Below, piece by piece: positions 36,999 through 47,040 of a stretch of 64,000 bases of DNA (position 1 is its first letter; every line of letters begins with the position of its first letter). The translations under genes and the position numbers were made by a program. The notes under the pieces were generated by a model. That model saw nothing but the letters and a program-made list of their open reading frames with translations. It was not told the DNA's origin and did no database searches. Source of the DNA: Carallia brachiata (taxonomy: Eukaryota; Streptophyta; Magnoliopsida; Malpighiales; Rhizophoraceae); contig JADCRB010000004.1 of assembly GCA_021464245.1 (NCBI GenBank), positions 739,696 through 803,695 of the forward strand. Direction: 5' to 3'.

Positions 36999-38950
36999 AT
37001 CTCCACCTTAATAGGAATGTGAAGTTAAAAACAAAACTCTAATCTTTCACAAAATCACTCCATCTCTTCCACAAACCCTGAAAGGGTAACTTAATGAGAA
37101 GCACCAACCAAGTCTACATAGTACTCAAATTTAGCATCTAGTAGTGACTTGATCATCATATCAGCATGACTATCATAAGTACTAACTTTACTCACTACAA
37201 TATCACTACAAGCAATGATATCACTAAATAATATTGCACATTAATGTGCTTTGTTCTCTTATGAAATTTCTAATCTTTAGTGAGAAATATAACACTCTGA
37301 AAATTACAGTAAATGATGCTAATCTGTAAATCTCCACTGAGCTCAGCAAACAATCCTTTCCACCAAATAGCTTCTTTAAAAGCCTCATTAATTGTCATAT
37401 ACTTTACTTTAGTAGTAGACATACAACTATAGTCTGCATTATAGTTTTTCAACTAATAGTACAACCACTAACAGTGCAAACATACCTTGTAAGTGATATT
37501 CTCTTCTCAAAATCTTCAACATAATCAGAGTCTATATATTTGAGGATTTCATCTCAATCTCTCAAACTGCAAACAAACATCAATAGAACCACGTAAGTAT
37601 CTGAAAATTCACTGAACTGCTCTCCAATGCTCTTTACCAGGATTTGACATATACTACTGACAACACTAACAACATATGATAAATCTAGTTGTGTGCAAAC
37701 TACAACATATGAAAGATCCAACTATACAGGAATATATAACTCGAGACATATAATCAATTTCAACTTCTGACCGAGAACATAAAGTAAATGAAAGTTTAAA
37801 GCATTTAGCTAATGGAGTGTTAATAGGTTTGGCATTTTGCGCATTAAACCTGCGAAGCACTTTTTCAATATACCATTTTTGACACAGATATAACTTTGAT
37901 ACTTTCTTATCTCTCAGAATTTCCATATCAAGTCTTTTCATTGCTGTTCTAAAGTCTTTCATCTCAAACTCCTTACTAATCTGAGTTTTGACATTTTTTA
38001 TCTCAACGCATCATCAGCATAAAGAAGTAGATATATGAATGACCAATCACCACTCTTATTAAAATAGACACAACTGTCACAACTACATCTCTTGAAATCA
38101 TGAGAAGTCATAAAAAAACTGAAATCTCTCATACTATTGTCTAAGGGACTATTTTAGGCTATAGAGAGACTTTTTCAACAAACACACATAATACTTTCCT
38201 AAAAATATAAAACCTTCTAGCTGCTACATGTATATGTTCTCCTCAAGTTTTTCATGTAAGAATACAGTTTTCATATCCAACTGCTCAAACTCAAGATTAT
38301 GCATGACCACGATACTAAGTAAAGTTTTGATAGAACTATGCTTTACAACTGAAGAAACACATTTGTGAAGTCAACACCCAGAGCCTGACTGTATCCCTCT
38401 GTAATTAGTCTCGCTTTATACCTTCTTCAACTCCTAGTGTGTCTTCCTTCCTCTTGAACACTCACTTGCAGCAAACAGCTTTCTTACTGCTCGGTAGTTT
38501 CATTAACTCCCATGTCTTATTCTTGTGAAAGGATTCCAACTCCTCATGCATGGCGATCATCCATTTACCAGAATCATTACAACTAACTACCTCTGTAAAT
38601 GTAAAAGTCTTTTTACTAGAATCAACATCCTCACATTAAGCAACCATATCAACTTAAGCATATCTCTAAGGAGGTCTAATCTCTTTTCTTGTTCTGTCTC
38701 TAGCAATAGAATACTGTGGTAGTGACAATGGTGGTGATGAAGAAGAACCATCATCGCCATGTCTGTATGAGCTAGACAGAAGAGTAGACTTTTGTATAGA
38801 TTTTGGACTAATCTGTAGCTCTACATGTATAGAAGATTTCTACTGACTTGTATTACAAGAATCCTTAAGATGCAAGTGATTGAGCATAGCAGTTTTTTTC
38901 GAAAATCACATTCTTACTAGTTATGACTTTATTGATTTTTGGATACTATA
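36999..38950 (-). pseudogene. Truncated, decayed Ty1/copia pol (integrase end, reverse transcriptase, RNase H)
   Basis: Read on the minus strand from 38950 downwards. An integrase C-terminal piece (INKVITSKNVIFE, about 38930-38880) is followed by the IN-RT linker (SIARDRTRKEIRPP, about 38710) and the RT start (GKWMIAMHEELESFHKNKTW, about 38570-38510). The late RT region has LRRFNAQNAKPINTPLAKC and YMSRV (37666-37962). RNase H has TTKVKYMTINEAFKEAIWW, then a FLTKD motif (37270-37452). Numerous stops and frameshifts show it is dead. gag, protease and the integrase catalytic core are absent: the element stops abruptly where the TRIM begins. The domain order assigns it to Copia, probably a Tork/TNT1-like lineage. 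Confidence 0.8.
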
Positions 38951-39302
38951 GCCTATGACCCATAATGAAAGTTTAAAAGTTTTAGAAAAGAAGTGAAGTC
39001 AATTGCTCATTGTATTGTTGCTTAATTTTGTGCTCAAAAAGTGTGAGGTCAACTTTGAAGCCCATAGTCCAGATATGCAGAAGCTGAGCCTGGAGCATGG
39101 AGGAAAAATAAAGCGTCATGTAAGCCAATCCAACACAATAGTAGAGCGAAAATGATCTTAAAAAGCCTGTGAATGATGGATGTAGTCGTTGAGAAAGTCA
39201 AGCCTGCATGAGTATCTGTGTTGGCTTGTTCAGATAAAAGCAAAGCCTGCAAAGTCCATTGTGCAAATAACTCACCAGCAACGATACTCACTTAAGGAGG
39301 AG

Positions 39303-39630
39303 TGTTAGAAAGTTGCAAGTGTGAGAATGTGTGTGGCAAAAAAACTCCCGCATGGAAAAATAAGTAGAATTCAAGAAATTAATAAATGTGACCCATGACC
39401 CATAATCGTAACCTTAAGGTTTTGAAAAGAAATAGATTTACTAGCCTATTGTGATATCACTTGCTCTCATACTCGTTATGTGGAAGGTCAATCCTGAAAT
39501 TCGGAGTCTGGATATATAGAAGCCGATCTCGAAGAATAGAGAAAAAAAAAAAAACAGAGCCTCATGTGAGTCCGCGTATTTCGCATTGAGGTTGTAAATC
39601 CGCGTATTCCACATTCACCAAAAATTTAAC
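39303..39630 (+). repeat. TRIM LTR, middle copy
   Basis: Preceded by the purine tract CTTAAGGAGGAG and followed directly by the primer-binding site. Contains CCATGACCCATAATCG, TGTGGAAGGTCAATC and two GTATT(C/T)CGCATT-like segments that also occur in the 3' copy. Confidence 0.7.
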
Positions 39631-39642
39631 TTGGTATCAGAG
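39631..39642 (+). promoter_or_regulatory. Primer-binding site (initiator tRNA-Met)
   Basis: TTGGTATCAGAG immediately downstream of the middle LTR is the standard plant LTR-retrotransposon primer-binding site. In the upstream internal copy it is decayed to a CAATAGTAGAGC-like sequence. Confidence 0.75.
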
Positions 39643-39800
39643 TGGAAATGGTTTTAACGACTTGTAAATGATGTATGTAGTTGTTGAGAAGCTAAGTCTG
39701 CGTGGGTAGTTAGGTAGTTGCGTTGGCAGTTTTAGGGAAAAGTAAAGCCTGATTGTTGTTCAAACACTCAAAAGTAACAAGATTCACACTTGAGGGAGAA

Positions 39801-40121
39801 TGATGGGAATTACAAGTGTGAGCTTAAAAGATGAAACAAAAACTCCTACGTGAAAAAGGAAGTAGAGTGCAAAGCAATTATAAACGTGGTTTATGATCTG
39901 TATTCTAAGTTAATTAATTTTAGGCAAGAAGTGGAATCGGTGGCTCATTGTGATATTGCTTGCTATCATACTTATAATGTGGGAAGTCAATTATGAAGCC
40001 AGAGTCCATATGTGCAGAAACCAAGCTAGAAGCTTAGAGGAAAAACAAATGTCACGTAAACCTACGTATTCTTCACTGAAGTTGTGAGCCCGTATATTCC
40101 GCATGTGCCAAAAATTCAACA
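39801..40121 (+). repeat. TRIM LTR, 3' copy
   Basis: Aligns by eye with 39303-39630 over its whole length and is preceded by the purine tract CTTGAGGGAGAA. Its start (TGATGG) and end (TTCAACA) keep LTR-type TG..CA borders. Confidence 0.7.
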
Positions 40122-43100
40122 ATAATCTTTCTTTATCATAGGCATTAATATTTATGACTCCAACCTTAGCCAGGCTTAAAGGCATTCTCCTACTGTTAAT
40201 CACTCTCAACCAACCCTAGCCTTATGCCCCCATGCCACCAAACAAACAACCAAGCAAGAAAAAAGTCTGTCAATACTTGTCTCAAGACACCTATGGAATC
40301 CTAAAACTTCAAATTTTTGATGTATTCTCTTCTTGAATTTTGAATTGCAACCACAATAGTGTATCTTAAATAAGCATCCACTTGCTCCCTTATATCGTTC
40401 TCACTTCGACCCTAAAACGGCTTGTTGAAAAGGAACTTAGGGGGAAATGACCGACTCTGAAAGAGGGCAGTAAGACGCCACATCTGTAGGGGGCTTATTG
40501 GGATTTGATAACAAGTTCTAGTTGGAAAAAAAAAGAAAATTCTTACAAACAGGGGTATGAGCACACGCCAATGTGCTCCAGATCACTGGATCCTCTGATA
40601 GTATGGTAAGTGATCTAATCTAATGGTCTTGTAATTGTTTGCATCATGTACTCATTTGCACAAAATCCATTATTAAAGTAATTTATGCTCCTGCTTTAAG
40701 CTCGAATTCTAGAGGGCCACCGAGGAATAAATATTAGATCAGCTAAACGGGTTGAAAAAGAAGCCTCAGACATTGTGACTATATGCTCTGGACATCCAAA
40801 GTTTCTACACCACTTCAAGTTACTGCAAATCTGTGCATGGAAAAAATCTGTGCGCGGAAAATTCTGTACAATACATAATACAACTACATGCAAACAAGAC
40901 CAGGCTAGTGCCTGTGAAAATAAGTATATGGCTCAATTGAGTCAATAAGCACGACTAAAGTGCGGAAACCAATTTGGGAAATGCCAGGGAAACTCGAAGC
41001 AATTTTTCAATAATGTTCAATAAGTAGACGTACGTAATATTTTAGCATGCATCCTCTTAATCTCATTTTGATAGTGTCTAATAGTCAGGTCTCGAAGTGT
41101 GATGTTGGACTTTGAAATCCACATTCTAGGAACCTAGATCCTAGTCAAGATACGTTTTAGAAACAAGATCATATATCTAGAAGTTGACCAAATGATCCAT
41201 AAACTGTCAAGAGCATACAAGGCTCGAGAAATAGATCAATTTACAAGAGAAACTTACCCGTAAATTAAGTAAAACTGTGTGGTTAGAAATTAAAGATTTA
41301 ATGAAGAACTTTCTACAAATCCCTATGAAAGGGAACCTTGGGGGATGAAATGTAATCGAGAGAAAGGAAGGTAAACTAAGCCAAGTAAAGAAAATTAATC
41401 AAAGCATTTTGAGGAAACTTTCTCAAATCTCTCTCTGAAAACTCACCTGAGAGCTACAAACTGAACATTCTCTCAAATCCTACAAGTGGTATCTGAACAT
41501 CACAAGACTTACACAACTTCTAAACGTTTAGTTGCAAATTCAAATAACTTAAAATACCTGATTATTTTAGTGTAGAACCTTTGATTCAATGCCACATGTT
41601 GGAACATTAAATATCTTTTGCATTATCAAGAATTTTTCTAAGAATTTGACGTTTCATAAGCACGAGCAATTTTAGAAGGCAAAAGGAAGAATTTAAACGA
41701 TGGAACATATGATGCACCCACCTAAAACCTGAAAATCACCTGAGTTCTTGCAGAAATTCATAATAGAGTCCGACCACAATGACCGAATTGATTATCTTCA
41801 TGCATAAGGATACTAGATATTATTTTTCCCAATAAAAATTTCAACAGTCTCAATAAAACCGATCGAATTGAAATATCCAGATAGTTCAAGCACTTAAACT
41901 TTGTGATTTGTAATTAAGAGCTAAATATTGTCATTGAAAATTGCAGGATTGACTAGGCATTTTGTCTGAGTATGTGGTTAATTGGCTTTGAACCCGAAAT
42001 CCACAGGAATTAGAATATAATCACTTGTGCCAGTACCAATTAATGATTTATAATGCAACACTGAAAATTGCCAGTCACATTTGAAGAGTTGCTTCAGCCC
42101 TTCGTAGCTTTTTGTAGTAATTCATCTGCTCTTCTGAGTTCTGTCTTACACGTTGTTCTAAGCATTCCCATTCCAATTATGAGTATTTTTCAGTTTGCCA
42201 ATAAGTGAGATTTTCTCCTTCCTGCCTCTACTAATGTCTTCTTCTCAAATAAGGCCACAACTTTTCTTATTTGTAATATCCTTCTTTTCCACCTCCTTTT
42301 TTCCCTACCAAGTTCGATGACTTGTCTCATTAGTTTCTCTCATCTGGTGACTTTAGGTTTATGCAAACGATGTTATTATTGTTGGATATAATTCTCATAT
42401 TGGAAAGGAATGAAAGAAGAAAACAAAATATAAATGTGATTAAAAAATTCATAATTTAAATTTTAAAATTTTTAACTGAGATATAGTATTCAAAACTCTA
42501 CTAAGTGTTGTTTACTTTAAGTTTCTTTATTTTTCTTTTTATTGTTTTTAACATATATTTAATACCCTCTATATAATGTATTATAAATTTCACCTACATA
42601 ATAGTTTTAGGAATCCTTGGGCTGAATGTGGTTTTGATCTAGTGTGATTCGATCAAGGCCAACAGCATGTTTAAGGAAACGAATTCAATTTTCTAATCTG
42701 TTTCTTTTGTTCTCTGCCATTTTTTTTATTATTCTTTTTGGACATAAAAGTTAGTCTCATTCACCTCCATCGCTGCCATCAGTGGACGTGCCTCTTTTTT
42801 CCTCTTTTCTCTTGATTTGTTCTCGCATATTTTGTACATTTTTCGCAAATCTCTTTCTTTTCGGCTTTTAAGTAGCATTGCCATTATTTAGGCGTTTCTT
42901 TAACAATCAAAAATAGTTTTTCTACAGTGGCTATTTTTCTTTACTGATATTAGGTCAAATATTATTCTAAATTAAAATGCAAGTTTTGGGTTACCTGTTT
43001 CACCGTTATAAATATCCACTCCACATCTCCCTTAGAAGTTTAAGATTCTGTGTCCTTTTTCTTTGTTAATTTTTTTCGTTATTATTGTTCATTAGAATTC

Positions 43101-43739
43101 TTTGTTCATATAAATATCATGGTTTTTTAATTGTATGCTTGTTTTACTAATTTAATTTGTAGTTCATATTGATCATTTAAAATTCTAGAAATGGGGTTTT
43201 CATTTTTTGATTGTTTCGTTGTCATTGAGAAAAATGTAATTAAAATTTTATATATATATATAATTTTAATAGAACAAAAATCAAAACAAGTGGGCTTACT
43301 GGATTTGCAAAATTTTAAAATTAATATGAAAATGTAGAAATTATCCCAGTAAAAACCTTTTTCTTCACTGAAAAATAACTTTTACCCCCACTAAAAACTA
43401 ATTTTCGCTTTGAAAAATTAATTTTCATGCACTAATTTAAAAATTAAAAATTAAAAGTTTCTTTTTATTAGATAAAAAATGAGAGGTACAAAATTCTTTA
43501 TCAATATGCGTACACGGTCAATATTTTCTATTATGTGTGACAAATTAATACTTTTGTCTTATAATTTGTTACTTTATTAAGGTTGACATTGTTTGTCAAT
43601 TTAACTCTATTTATAACTAGCGTTGTTTGTAACTTTAATTATTATAATCAATGTCGTTTAATCAACTAATCAAAAGCTGATTCGATCCTAAGTATTTAAC
43701 TTAAGGTTAAACAAGTTTTGAAGTGTCAAGTCTTTACCG
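40122..43739. other. Intergenic region; one weak coding-like fragment
   Basis: No intact gene. 40122-42060 is moderately AT-rich without recognisable features. 42060-42360 has a coding-like minus-strand fragment described separately. 42400-43730 is AT-rich. Confidence 0.35.
42065..42360 (-). pseudogene. Coiled-coil-like coding fragment of unknown origin
   Basis: On the minus strand a frame near 42210-42080 reads ENLTYWQTEKYS, a stop, then LEWECLEQRVRQNSEEQM and NYYKKLRRAEATLQM. The charged heptad-like composition suggests a coiled coil. Just upstream another frame reads MRQVIELGREKRRWKRR. The stop and the frame switch imply a broken gene fragment, or exons of a gene I cannot assemble. I do not recognise the family. 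Confidence 0.25.
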
Positions 43740-43749
43740 AATCGAAGTT

Positions 43750-43884
43750 TTTTTTTTTTTTAGTCTATAAGAATTCTATTGGGCATTTAGAAAGGGAAAG
43801 TGAAATTTAGTAGAATTTGAATATCTCACCTACTGATTGAGAAACAACTCTTTCAACCAGTTGAGCAAATATCGACTCTTATCA
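43750..43884 (-). mobile_element. tRNA-derived SINE with 10-bp target duplication
   Basis: On the minus strand it starts with a tRNA-like head (TATTTGCTCAACTGGTTGAA, with a B-box-like TATTCAAATTC downstream). It continues through a pyrimidine-rich zone and ends TAGAATTCTTATAGACT plus about 12 A residues (43750-43761 as T on the plus strand). AATCGAAGTT occurs exactly on both sides (43740-43749 and 43885-43894), as expected for LINE-mediated insertion. It belongs to the same family as the copy at 20463-20600. Confidence 0.75.
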
Positions 43885-44696
43885 AATCGAAGTTGCTAAC
43901 TCTTTTAATACTCTCACTGAATAAAATTTCTAAAACCATCATTTTTGGTGCGCCAACCAACCGCTCGACCAAATAACGTCCTTCCGAGTCCAAAATTGAT
44001 ATCCATATTCTTTCTCATTAGCATGTCCATGAAAAAAGAAAAGTAAGAATTTCAATTTGATTCACGTTTATACTCACTCATAATCTTTTACACAGTTAAT
44101 TGCTCCATGTATAACATATCAAGTCAAACCCAAAAACCAGGAAGAGAAAACACTGCGTCCCCACATTTTCCACACCCAATTTTACATGAGATAATAGGAA
44201 ATAAGTTTCCTGAATCCCCCAATTAATGCAACTCCAAACAAAGGGCTGTGATTGTCAGTTTGTTAATTATATTAACTCCCACTGATTTGAAAAACAAAAG
44301 TGGTTAACTCTAGAAAACTCCCAGTCCAGTCCAGAACTCAACTAATTATGTAACTCAAGTTGTGGACGAGTGACTTTCTCTTTAAGGAGAATCTAATTTA
44401 ATTCATATTTTTTTAATAAGAATAAATTATTTTTAATATTATATCATATAAAGTGTGATCCACTTTAAATAAAAAAATAAAAAAATAAATTTTTTGGTAT
44501 TAAATTAGTGAATTTTGCTCATCTAAAAAATAGTGAAATTAGCAAAATGTTTACATTAATTTTCAATCCCAAAATTATGGAACTCCATGCTATTGGAATT
44601 TGGAAAGTTAAGCATAGTGCGCCGACCAAAAAACAATAAATATTTGTAAATCAGAAGGAAGCATGCGTATATCGAAGCAAAATTGAAAATAGCTAC

Positions 44697-44781
44697 CTTG
44701 TCAAACAATGCAGAGCTATTGCACCTGATGGACCATTTCCATTCACTCTTGAAAGCAATTCAGTGGCCAGATATAGAGTAC
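44697..44781 (-). pseudogene. Isolated exon-like segment of unknown gene
   Basis: An 85-nt minus-strand stretch is bounded by a splice acceptor (TGTCTATCAG) and donor (AAG|GTAGCT). It is open in one frame, reading LYLATELLSRVNGNGPSG and then AIALHCLTR, with protein-like composition unlike its AT-rich surroundings. A second strong donor (ATCAAA|GTAAGTTC, exon edge at 44922) lies upstream, but the frame needed to join them contains a stop. It may be a gene relic or a transposon-captured exon. I do not recognise the protein. Confidence 0.3.
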
Positions 44782-46395
44782 CTGATAGACAATTAATTGT
44801 AAACACATATATTACATAAAGTAAATGGAATAGTGCCTGATCTCACATTTCTTGTACTCCTAACCCTATGCTTTGCACACCATGATATCGTATCAATTTT
44901 ATGGTAAAGGCAAGAACTTACTTTGATGCTATACAAAATTGCTGCAGTTTTATTAATGAAGAATATATATGAGGAACCAATGGTGCCATACTCTAAGGTA
45001 TCCTATCTTTGCCTATAATCTATGGTGCTTTTTCGTAATTTAGACAATCCACCCACAAACACAATGATTATTTCGAACTACCCAAATTTGTTTAGGTAGC
45101 CATTGGCCTCTTAGTCAAGGGAGTTGGAAATTCGAATTCCACCTCCCTCTTCCCCCTCTTTCCCCACTCCTTATCTACATTAGGTGAAGAATGAAGATTA
45201 TGGTAACCTTCTGAAATAAAAGATAAGAGAGTAAATTAGTCATAAATTTGCCTATTAATCTGAGCCAATAGCAACGAAAAAAATACTAATTAGTTATCCA
45301 TCAAATGAAGTGAGAAACCGAGGATTAAATCTGTGCTCTGGGGTACTTGCGAACGTGTTTGATTTACATATCTCCAGCAAGACCCTATTCAGTGATAAAT
45401 GAATTGACTGCTCCTTAAAGAATTCGTGATAAATGCATGTGACAAACTCAAGAAAGTACAAAGAAGAGAAAATTGACTTGATGCAGAAACTTTCCACATC
45501 TGGAAACACCCATCACGACCAGACGGTCTATATAACCTAATCGAGACTCAAGTCATCTTCTGATACACTCAAAACATCACATCCAAGTGAACATACACGC
45601 TAAGGGGACTTTAAGCATATCATATGGCAAGCCATGTACACAATTTGAGAAGGCAAAAAAAAAAGTTTATTAAAAGGGAAAACGAACCAATTTATAAGTT
45701 ATAACTCATTTCAACAAGAGTGCAAGTGGCTGGAGGTTTTCAAAAAGATTAGAGAAAAATCAGTCACAGGATTAGCACGAAGCATGCAAGTAAAGCCTAT
45801 TCTTAGCTTATCTGTAGGGCTTTGAACCAACCCATCAAATGAAAACACATCGTCACTAAAAGTAAAGTCACACAGAAGATTCTCTCTAGATACTGATGAG
45901 AAAAAGATTAAATCAGAAACAAATCTAGATTGTCTTACACAGTAGCATGCGCGAGAATAGATGCAATCAAAGATGATGAAGATTATAAGATCAAGAAGCC
46001 AAGTAAAGCGACGGGGAAAAAGCAAACAATTGAGGGATCTTGACAGCAAGAAAAGACCACAACATATATATAAACAATACGTGAATATGGATGGTCCCAT
46101 GCTATGTCACAGTGTTTTTTTTTTTTTGTTTTTGGCCGCTAAATATTCACAGCAATAAGCAGGCGTACCTTAGAAGTAAAAGATCATCAAAAGCCCCGCT
46201 AGCTCCTAGGCTGTAAATTTAAATATAGTTACAGCAGATAGAGTAATCAAAATCCAAATAATTAACGACTAATTAAAGACTAATACAACAGGCGCAGTGG
46301 AATAGTACTTCCCGGCGATGTCTTCTGCTACTATTTCATCCATCTAACGGCCTCTTTAACAACAATACACAGCATGAGAGAAAAACAAGCTTAGA

Positions 46396-46396
46396 T

Positions 46397-46420
<24 letters not shown>
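46396..46420. repeat. (GA)n microsatellite in the presumed pri-miR156 3' side
   Basis: An AG repeat on the plus strand, (CT)n on the transcribed strand, about 25 nt past the end of the miR156 hairpin. Confidence 0.9.
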
Positions 46421-46427
<7 letters not shown>

Positions 46428-46435
46428 TCTGGACA

Positions 46436-46536
46436 AAACTGGAAGCTGACAGAAAGAGAAGTGAGCACGCAGAAGCAACTGTACAGATTTGTACAAATGC
46501 AACTGTGTGCTCACTCTCTTCTGTCAATTTCTCTAT
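46436..46536 (-). ncRNA. MIR156: MIR156 precursor hairpin
   Basis: On the minus strand the 5' arm contains TGACAGAAGAGAGTGAGCAC (46526 to 46507), identical to the canonical plant miR156. The 3' arm contains GCTCACTTCTCTTTCTGTCA within a slightly longer star region (46466 to 46445). The arms pair along the whole duplex with only two single-base bulges on the star side. They are joined by a loop of about 40 nt that itself contains TTTGTACAAA. In plants miR156 guides cleavage or repression of SPL transcription factor mRNAs and controls the juvenile-to-adult phase change. Mature sequence on the 5' arm and star on the 3' arm is the normal MIR156 arrangement. Confidence 0.95.
46507..46526 (-). ncRNA. 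miR156: Mature miR156 (5p)
   Basis: TGACAGAAGAGAGTGAGCAC on the minus strand is the canonical 20-nt miR156. A T precedes it at 46527, so a 21-nt form with an extra 5' U is also possible. Confidence 0.95.
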
Positions 46537-47040
46537 GTCCAAGAAAGAATAACTAGCTAACACAAAGATTAATAAAACTTCAAGTAAAGAGAAGGTCAAA
46601 ATAAAAATAAAAATTAAGAAGAGTGGAGGCATAAAGAAGCCAACCCAAAAAAATTGTGAAAGAGAAAGAGAGGGGGGGGAGGGGGGGGGGGGGCATCCCA
46701 AAAATGGAAAAAAAGTGGGGAATAAATTAAAATGTACAAAAGGATGAGTCAGATCTGAGAACATTTAAGGAAATCTACCAAGAAACTACGATCCACACAT
46801 ACTTCACTGTCCCAGTGATGGATTTAGGGTTTTTAAGGAAAACCCTTTTTTCTTTATCTATTTCTCTTTCTCTACTAGCTCTACTTCCTCTAGAATCGCC
46901 GCTCAACTCGCTCAGGCACTCACCACCATCTCCCTTTTAATGGTTAAAGATGTTCTCAGCCCCCTTTTTAAGCTCTCTTTCTCTCTCTCTCTCTTTTTCT
47001 GCTGCCTCTTTCTCTCTCTCTCTTTCATGCAGGGTGTACA
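46537..47040 (-). promoter_or_regulatory. Probable 5' part of pri-miR156 and promoter
   Basis: Upstream of the hairpin on the minus strand, with GA/CT-rich stretches (46975-47020) of the kind common around plant transcription starts. AT-rich TATA-like sequences (for example CTTAAAAAGG, about 46960-46975, and CATTAAAAGG, about 46933-46943) are candidates, but the start site cannot be fixed. The call rests on position and composition. Confidence 0.3.
46672..46693. repeat. G8-A-G13 homopurine tract
   Basis: Eight G (46672-46679), one A and thirteen G (46681-46693) on the plus strand. It lies about 145 nt upstream of the miR156 hairpin in the direction of miR156 transcription. It could form a G-quadruplex on the plus (template) strand. 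Confidence 0.9.

Larger units (their letters stand above)
38954..40121 (+). mobile_element. Tandem TRIM (terminal-repeat retrotransposon in miniature)
   Basis: Structure: partial LTR (38954 to about 39140), internal (to 39302), LTR (39303-39630), internal (39631-39800), LTR (39801-40121). The two complete LTRs are about 320-330 bp, start TGTTAGAA or TGATGGGAA followed by (A/G)CAAGTGTGAG, and end CCAAAAATT(T/C)AACA or similar. The first internal base run is a primer-binding site, TTGGTATCAGAG (39631-39642), complementary to the initiator tRNA-Met 3' end. Polypurine tracts CTTGAGGGAGAA and CTTAAGGAGGAG precede the downstream LTRs. The internal region is only about 170 bp and non-coding, as expected for TRIM or SMART elements, which also are known to occur in tandem with shared LTRs. 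Confidence 0.75.
43895..46435. other. Intergenic region left of MIR156
   Basis: Contains an exon-like segment at 44697-44781 (separate entry) and a weak SINE-like head at about 45097-45160 (TAGTCAAGGG and ATTCGAATTC). The part next to 46435 probably includes the 3' portion of the pri-miR156 transcript. The minus-strand open frame at 45711-46100 has no recognisable domain and was not called. Confidence 0.35.

Noticed and set aside
45711..46100. 129-residue minus-strand open frame near MIR156
   Set aside because: No recognisable domain, no supporting splice or conservation signal, and it lies in the probable primary-microRNA transcript region.
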